From Antedon mediterranea (Eukaryota; Echinodermata; Crinoidea; Comatulida; Antedonidae), in NCBI RefSeq assembly GCF_964355755.1, contig NC_092671.1:12440501-12504500 (forward strand): 64,000 bases of DNA, in the 5' to 3' direction. The stretch's first letter is position 1. The number at the start of each line of letters is the position of its first letter. Shown here piece by piece: positions 42,301 through 51,300 of the stretch. Both the position numbers and the translations under genes were made by a program. The notes under the pieces were generated by a model. It did not search any database, was not told the DNA's origin, and saw nothing but the letters and a program-made list of their open reading frames with translations.

Positions 42301-45300
42301 ATTATTTTTTCAAACCAATTCAGAAATCATGAATTAATTTTACATCGTTATTCCTAGTTTATCATAGCTTAATCAACACTAAATATGCCCTCAATGCATT
42401 TTGTTTATTTTAGTGTCATTTTGAATTAAGTTTTGTAAATAAAAATGTATTGAATTTTAATTAAATACAAATTAAAAGAGTTTCATCCAGCATCATTTGT
42501 TATCAATTCTTAATGCTAACATTTGTATAATTTTTAATCACCTAAGAAAATTAGTCTTTCAACAGTATTAAATCATACAGTCATTGACATGGTCAAAGTT
42601 CAACAAGTTAGTGTGGTTACAAACACAATCTGAAATATACTATGTATGTTTCTCTTTACATTTTATTCAAAACTTGTTTTGCATTTCTTCGTAAGTTGGA
42701 CCTTTTGCTTATATTAAATTTCACAAAGCTACGCATTACATAAAATATGTTTTAAATATTTTAATAAATTAATTTTTTACATTTAATATCTATGCAGGTT
42801 AAAAACTAAGTATTCTTTCTCTCGTTTTCTTACAGCATTTGTATCTTCAATATTCTTTTTTATAGTACTTGCCAAAATGATTAGACATAGCCATATTAAT
42901 TAGTGCAACACAAAACTAGTGCCAGATTTCTGTATTCAAATTAACAACACTGTGTTCAAATTAACAAATACACTGCATTCAAATTAACAATAACACTGTG
43001 TTCAAATAACAACACTGCATTCAAATTAACAACACTGCATTCAAACAACACTGCGTTTTAAGTTGAATCTGGTCGTTTTGGGAATATTATCTGGTTAATT
43101 GTTTGCTCATTAACTAAAATTGTCCTATGTTACTTAGGGACGGTACTTAAAACTAGTTTGATTAGCCATATTTATGTTGCTTTTAATTAAGTTATCAATA
43201 TAAAGGGTACTATTAAATCAATATGCCATATTGGTAGTAGAAATGGCGTTGATAGATTGTACATAGTTACACATTACACACAACACTAAAGTTGCCAAGT
43301 ACAATTTAAACCTTACACAATTTTGGTTTTATTATTACTTAAAATTTTGTTTTTCTTGAAATAAAATTTTCAATTATTGAACAGTTTATCATAGTACATA
43401 TCAAACTTCACAGTGTGTATTTTATAAGTCTTTTTTATAAGCTATGTTAGAACTATATTATCTGTTTCATATATACATGTAAATAGTTTTTACTCTCTGG
43501 GGTTTTGTGTTAAAATTGTATATATTACTTATCGTGAGAGTAGAGATCTTTTTATTGTAGTTTGTATTCAACTTGGTCAAAATTTGTGCAATGAGCATTA
43601 TATCTTGATAATTATGTCAAATATACCATGTTTAAATTATTTATCAATCTTAAATAATTGTTTTAATCGATGTACAAATAAACGATCAAAAGATTAGTGA
43701 ATTCAAACTAAAATGTTCATACATACCTCATTAACATACAACATTGTTATAAGTTTAGTTAAATTATTAAAATTGTATTTATTTTATAAAAAAAAAACAT
43801 TCATAGATGTATAAAAAATAGGTAAGTAAGATCTTTTAATTTATTGAATTCTCTGTACTGTATCTCTACATGGGGCAATATTTGTCCAGTATCTGTAATA
43901 CAGTGGTTAGGTCATGGAGGTAACAATGTTTTCTTCCACGGTTAGATTAGGCTTATGTCCTACGATACAGCCTTCACATTTGATGCATATGCAAAACTGT
44001 ATTACATAATTCCTCTATGATACTGGACAAACTATAGATACAGTACCTAGGATACGCTATTTATTGACACTTGGTTAAACTTTCTGAAGTTGGTGTGAAC
44101 ATTCTTTACAAAGTTTATATATACGACGTGGATATATATTTCTATCCTGATGTGTACTGTAAAATTGACTAGTGTGTTAATGTAGATAAAATGTTTTTCT
44201 TTATTTACTAATTGTTTATGTTTACAATTTAAAACTAGATAATATATATTACATTGGATATGTTGGCCTATGTAAAGTCTACTTAATTACAACCTCAGAT
44301 TAAATTTAGAAAAAATGTCTACTAAAACATGAAAATGATTTTTTAACAAAGTTTCTGGTAGATTCATTTTTATTATAGAATTATTTTTCTTAATAAGAAA
44401 TATTACATTTTCGGAAAAGTGGACAATAGAATGTTTCACAATAAACTGTGGTGAAAATAGTGATATTTAAAAAAGATATATCAGATTATCTTATTAGGAT
44501 ACAATTTTTAATATTAGATGAATTTTAAGGGACACTTCAATTTTCCTTTTTGGCTAAAGTACTATTTCTAATAAAATAAATCACTGTATTCTTTCAGTCT
44601 TGACTAGAATGATCCAAATACCTATTAGTAAGTTACAGTATTTCTAGGAATCCAAATTCAATTCTAGCTTCTAGGAGATCACATGACCAAACAATAAGAA
44701 ACGTTTATTTAGCACGAGGAAGCATCACGAGGAATCATCAAGGAACTACCCTAAAATTAATGATTTATATCATTGTTAGGTGGTTACTCAACTGTGGAAA
44801 ATTTATTTTACCAGAAATTGTTTGTGTGGCTTTAACTAGAAACAGTCTGAACCACTATGTTTAAGATAGGTAAAGGTCATTACAATCAAATTGACTTTTA
44901 GCAATTTAAACTAAACTAAATTGCAACAAATATTTTCCTCTTCTAATATTTAAGAGACTATTCACCAAAACATTGAACTTTAAATATAGTTTAAAACTAT
45001 ACTAAAGAAAATAATACATACATTTTTAACAGAAGTGAGAGAGGTTTAAAAACAAATAATTTTCAAAAAGGTTTCGTACTTTAAAATATAATGAGGTTGT
45101 AGTTACGGTACCTAGCTAATGGTTACATGTCCTGTAACCTTTGACATAATATTTGATGAATATGTATATTGTAGTTTACACATTTCACGTCAAAGAAATG
45201 GTTTAAAGTTATCATATATTGTAGATTGTATATAAATAATCTGATACAGGTACTATTATTATTAATATACAGTGTATATGATGAGCACCAAAACTATAGG

Positions 45301-48300
45301 TAAATGTGTATTTATGCAAATAAAGTGAACAGACTATCAACCTATATATTGTAGCACTATCCATTCTGTTTAAAATCAAGTTGCCGAAGAATATGTAATA
45401 TAGGCCTACATAGATAAACTGCCAAAGCAAATGAGAAATATTGCCAATATAAAAAAGAAATATAAGAAAAACTAATTTCTGGATTCTAGGATTCACTATT
45501 ACTATAACAGACAATTTAAGTAACATTTCAAAGTTACAATTTTTATTGTGACAAGTTGAAGAAAAAAGAAGATGTATTCACCAAGACTTTGAAATTTCTG
45601 TCATTCTTCAAGATGTGTCAACTGAAACATTGTTTGTGAAAATTCAGATTTCAATTCCATTTCTGACCAGTGCATGCTGAAGAAAGTTTGTAGTATATGT
45701 TGTGGTCTTTACTTCATAATAACAATTAATGTACCTTATTATAAATTGCTTAAAATGGTCTTTACATGGAGATCTGTAACGCAGTAACAGTTATAACATA
45801 GATTAGAACAATTTTAATAATAATAATAATAAGCTTATGTTTAACTTTTATGATTTTTTTTTTATATTTTTACATCGTAAAAGGTAACTATATAAATGAA
45901 TATTCTGAATTAGTTTTCAAATTATGTAGAATGTTGTTATGAAAAAAAAATCATAAAAATACCCCAAAATTGCATTATTTATGTTTCAATGGATTTGAAT
46001 TTCAAATATTTGTGCATTTTAATTAAATTTGATATGTATTATTTTGCTAAATACATTACCTGTTCAGAATTTTCATTTCTTTAATGATAAACGTTAGTAC
46101 ATTAATTCAATTCAAGTCATGTTAGATTGCATGTATTAGTATACAAATATTTCATGTATTTTTTAATGTAAATATTACTCATATTAATCTACAAGATTGT
46201 CATTTGTGCTTATTTAAAAAGAAAATACTTTGCATGTTGTGACAATAATTTCTGTTAAATATTAACTTGAAATTGAGATGTGTAATGACTTTGTAATTCT
46301 TTCAATATTGTTCTTTGTTTTTTAAGTGTTTTGGGTTTTCACCAATGTTGCATGCATGAGACTTCTATTACAGAATGAGGTTACCACCAACTTCTGAATC
46401 ATAATTTGTCATTATCTTAAATCATAATTGTCTACACATTTATTTCAGCATCATTTCTTCCTTTCCACTTCACTTTATCGTCACAACAGCAATATATGTA
46501 CTTTTGTATTAACAATATAAAGCTATCATTGATTCATTTGAACTTCAACCCCTTCTCTTCCTTTATTCTCTATGTTATGTGGTGTATTGCTAGATTACTA
46601 ATAAAAACATTTTTGTGTGAGTCTGTTATACTAATATGTAAGAACATTTACAACATTTCCAATCTGTGAATTTTCAATAAATATTAAATTATTATTCTTA
46701 TTTTAATATACCAGATATTTATTAGTAAATACTAGTAATATTTCTTTTATTTTTGTTAGGTCATGGCATGGTTCATCTGATTTCTTCGAGTCTCTAACAT
46801 TATCAGAAGAGATTGAAGTTGTAACACCAACCAGCAGGAAAGTATCTGAAAGTAGTCGCGATTCAAACAAAGTTTCATTACAGGTAAGAAAATTAAAGTG
46901 CTGATAATATTTTCAAAATTGTAATAAACCAGTCAATTTGATATTGATTATGATACAATTGAGACTAATGTTGATGATGATAATGAAGAAATCAGATTTA
47001 TAAGTATCAAAGAAATTAATCTTAGACAATTATCTCCTTTTTTTCAGTTGCTGAATCCTAACTTTCTTTATGAAGGTAAGTCATAAAGTTGTTATTTTGC
47101 TGTTATAATAGAAAATCCTTTTTTGCAGTGTCACCTTTCAGTACCAAACAAGTGCCCTCTTAATAGCCATTAAGTTTTTAAAATGTTTTACCTCAATTTT
47201 AAATCCGAAATCTTCAATGGATGTTCTCTGAATAGAGAGGTGTCCCAATTTGAGTTTCTATTATATGATATCATTGGCAAGTATCCACAATATGTGCCAA
47301 TTGCCCAGCATTTCACTTTCACCGTATTGCATATTAAATTTACTCCAGATGTTGTGTTTTGTGTTTGAATTACCATTCATCATAATAACTATGGGATATA
47401 ATTAATTCATGTTGTGATTTCTCTTTTGTTAGCTGCCCCAGAATTTGTTATTCCACCATTTAACCAATGTGCGGTAGAAGGGTCAGTTGCATCTTTCACG
47501 TGTCAAGTAACTGGTCGACCTGCACCTACACTCACCTGGAAAGGTCCGGACAATTCAGTACTTCATCAGAACTTCAGAACACGAATGTTTGAACTTCATG
47601 ATGGGCTAGCTGGACTAGAAATTATTGGATGTACATTTGAAGATCGTGGCAAATATACATGTTTTGCTAATAATGATGTTGGATCAAAATCGTTAAGTGC
47701 AATTTTATCAGTTAAAGGTAAGTTTGTGTGATGATATTAATACTGCATTATTAAATGAAATACAGTATTAAAAGCATTTCCAATACAACAATATCTTGAG
47801 AAAATTTTACAATTTTTTAAGTGTAGATTGTTAAATTTTGTATTTTGGTTTTAAACAGGTAAACCAGGTTCACCAAGTATACCAACAATCCATGATAAAA
47901 CACCGACATCCGTAGAAGTTAGGTGGCAACCGCCAGAACATACTGGTAACTGTTCAATCACAGCATATACAGTTGAATGTGCACAAAAAGGTAGTATTGT
48001 TATATTGACTTTAATTTGTATAAGAGCACAATAAATTTATGTATGTTAATGGGGTTTTTTTTTGTGAATGGAAATAAAGAAACAAACAAACAAACAAATA
48101 ACAATGAAACTGATATAAATTTTAATATCATGTTCTGAATAAAAGTGGTCACTGAGAATAAGTTAATACTAAAATGTTATTATCTTCAGGATTAAATACA
48201 GTAAAATGGGAAGTTGTAGCTGTGTATGTGGTAGACCTTTTATATCATGTGGAAGGATTGACTCCAAGTGGAATGTACGTATTCCGTATCAGTGCCAATA

Positions 48301-51300
48301 ACGAGGTTGGCATAAGTTTACCAAGTGAGCCATCAGAAACAGTTGTTCTTCCTGAGATGATTGGACCAGTGTCTAACACAACTGGACTTGTGACCCTCTG
48401 GAGAACGGACTTTGAAGAGAACTTTATACTTCTTGGAGAACTCGGAAGGTAAGCAGATTATTCTGATGTTTAAAATTAATGATGTAAGTTAATTTTATCA
48501 TCTTTCCATGGTTAGTTTAAAATCAAGTTCTTTTTTATAAGTGTTTGGGGTTTTTTCATTTTCAGAGGGCGCTTTTCTGTAGTGAGGATGTGCAGTGACC
48601 GTGTCAATCAAAGAGATGTGGCGGCAAAGTTTATTACCAAGAAGCTAATGTGTAAAGATCAGGTTGAGAGTGAGATGGCTATTCTAAGAAGTATTCTTCA
48701 CCCCTCCATTGTACCATTTATTAGTTGTTTTGAATCAACTCAGATGTTGATACTTATACTTGATCTGTAAGTACTTTCAAGATTCTAGTAAAGACTTTAA
48801 CTAAAAATATTTAATTAGACCAGGCCTGATAAACATTACATATTACACATGACACCTGTCGTTGCGTTTGCTCTTTTCATACCTTGCTGTATGTTTGTCT
48901 TTTAGGGTACCAAACGGTCGTCTGTTTGATTTTATTGTAAAGTTACCTGTATACAGTGAGCGACAAGCTGTCAGCTACCTTCAACAGGTTTTAGAAGCAT
49001 TGCTGTACTTGCATACTTGTCGGATAGCTCACCTAGATATCAAGGTAAGTATTTATTACGTAAAACTTTGGAAAGAAGCCAGTTATTATATTTTGATAGA
49101 AACCTTACTGTCAGTAGAAAAACTTCCTCAGTAGTCAGTCCTACATTTATAGTATACAAATATATTTTGGATAGGTGCACCCAAAATACTACTACAGTAT
49201 TCACTGAGTGGTTCAGCAGAGCCTCTTTAACACAATTTCAAAATGTTCACAAAAAAACTGAACATTCATGCCAGATTATGCAGACATGCCAACATTCTGA
49301 AATAGCCAATGAACTACAATACTGTACTACTTTCTAACCTGTTGGATCATCAGTTTTTTTGGAGAAAAGTATAATTTATTATATCTATTTCAGCCTGAAA
49401 ACATTCTAGTAGACCTTAGCAGTATGAGCCCAGTATTGAAGCTGATTGACTTTGGTGATTCCATCCATATTGATCACAAGAATTACATTCATACATTACA
49501 AGGAAGTCCAGAGTTTGCTGCACCTGAACTAATTAACAAGTTTTATGTTGATGTCAATACAGATATGTGGTTAGTACTGTATACCTTTCTCTAATGTTTA
49601 AGACCTTCCACCCTCAGTGTTTCTTTCTGATCAGGTGCCGTTAAAAGCATCTGCTGATTTATCTATCAATGCATACTACCTAAAGTGTCGAGGGCCTATA
49701 AATTGTAAACCTTTCTTTTGCATTGCAATGTCTGAAATTTAGCCCTCGAATCCACCTATGTGTGTACCATATCATTGGTTCAGAGGGTTGATTCTCTTCC
49801 TTTTTATGGTATTCTGCTCTCTAAAAAGTCTGCAAGATTGTGAAAAACCCTTATTGTAAATACATACAATACAGCCTAACAATTTCACTTAATGTCTCCA
49901 AAAGCTGACATGGTTTTCAGAATTTCTTAAGAACAGAATTTGGTTTTTAAGGTGTTCTCAAAGAAATTTTCAATAATCCTCCACCTTATTAATATTAGAT
50001 TGTAAATGACTAATACAGTTTTTTAATTTGATCCTTTTTAGGAGTTTTGGTGTGCTGACATATGTTATGTAAGTTCATGAATTTGTTTTATTATTTAATG
50101 TGGTAAATATTATGTACACTTTACATAGTAAGTAATTTTTCTTTGATTATTATTTTGCTTACAATTATTCTGTTTTATTAGGTTGAGTGGTGTATCTCCT
50201 TTCCTTGATGACAGTGTTGAAGAAACCTGCCTCAACGTAACAAAAGTCGACTATTGTTTTCCTGACGAATATTTTACCAATGTCAGTGGCATAGCAAAAG
50301 AGTTCATCTCATCGTTACTTCTTCTGGAAATAAAGTAATCATTCTTTTTTTATAACATACAGTAAAACTTCTCGTTTGAAGCACCCCTAATTCAAAGGGA
50401 AACAAAGGTGAAATATTTGTTTTGGCACTACGGCGGACCCCTATTAAGGGGACACTTTAGTAGGCCCCAAAGGTGTTTCATTATGTTCACTAGATGGTAC
50501 GCTCGCTTCGCTCGCGTACCATCTAGGTCGTGCCCACAGATGGTTCTCGAATACATAATAATTTCAGCGTTAAAAAACTGGCGATTTCAAATGTACGTAC
50601 CGCAGGACATAATACATGTCGTTTACAGGAACGAATAAATAGACACTGTGATTTATGTACTGAACTAAAATTAGCACCCTGGGAATTACTTCCGAAAGAA
50701 AAACTTGTCACAAAATGAGACCAATTGTTTAAGTCAAATTTAAACAAACTTAATTTGTGTTTTGTATGTAACATTAGGGTTGAGGGATGGGAAAGAGGAT
50801 GGGTGCAAAGAGGAACAATTTTTAAATATATTCTTTATCCATGTAGTAACGAAATATTAATTGTTTTCATGTTTTACAAATAATATACCACTAAACACAG
50901 TAAAACATTGCGATGTAATACTTTGTTGAAACTATCACCGTCCTAGTCGATTGAAATAGTTAGTAGGCCTACATGTAACGATACATCACTACGACGTGTA
51001 TAATATGTTTATATAATGTAAAACAATTTGTGAAAACCACCCCTATTCGTGGCAAATCATAAATTCGATTTAATCGTCAATAAATATTAAATCATCTAAC
51101 TCAACTTAATTAGTAGGCCTAATGGTTTTCAATTGTTTCTTAATCTTAGAGCCAATTCATACTTAAGTTGGTTCCTAACCCTACCCACCAAAGTTGTTCT
51201 GCGTTTAGGGCATGTGATGCACCGTAGGCCTATCTACTCTACTGGCTTTACAACGCTACTCATGCCAGTGAGGGAAGGGTGATGATGTCACGTGGGTGGT

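Noticed and set aside
50527-50721. Frame with [20 protein letters not shown] next to the CG-rich hairpin
   Set aside because: Possibly a transposon coding remnant, but no family could be named and it has no start or splice context.
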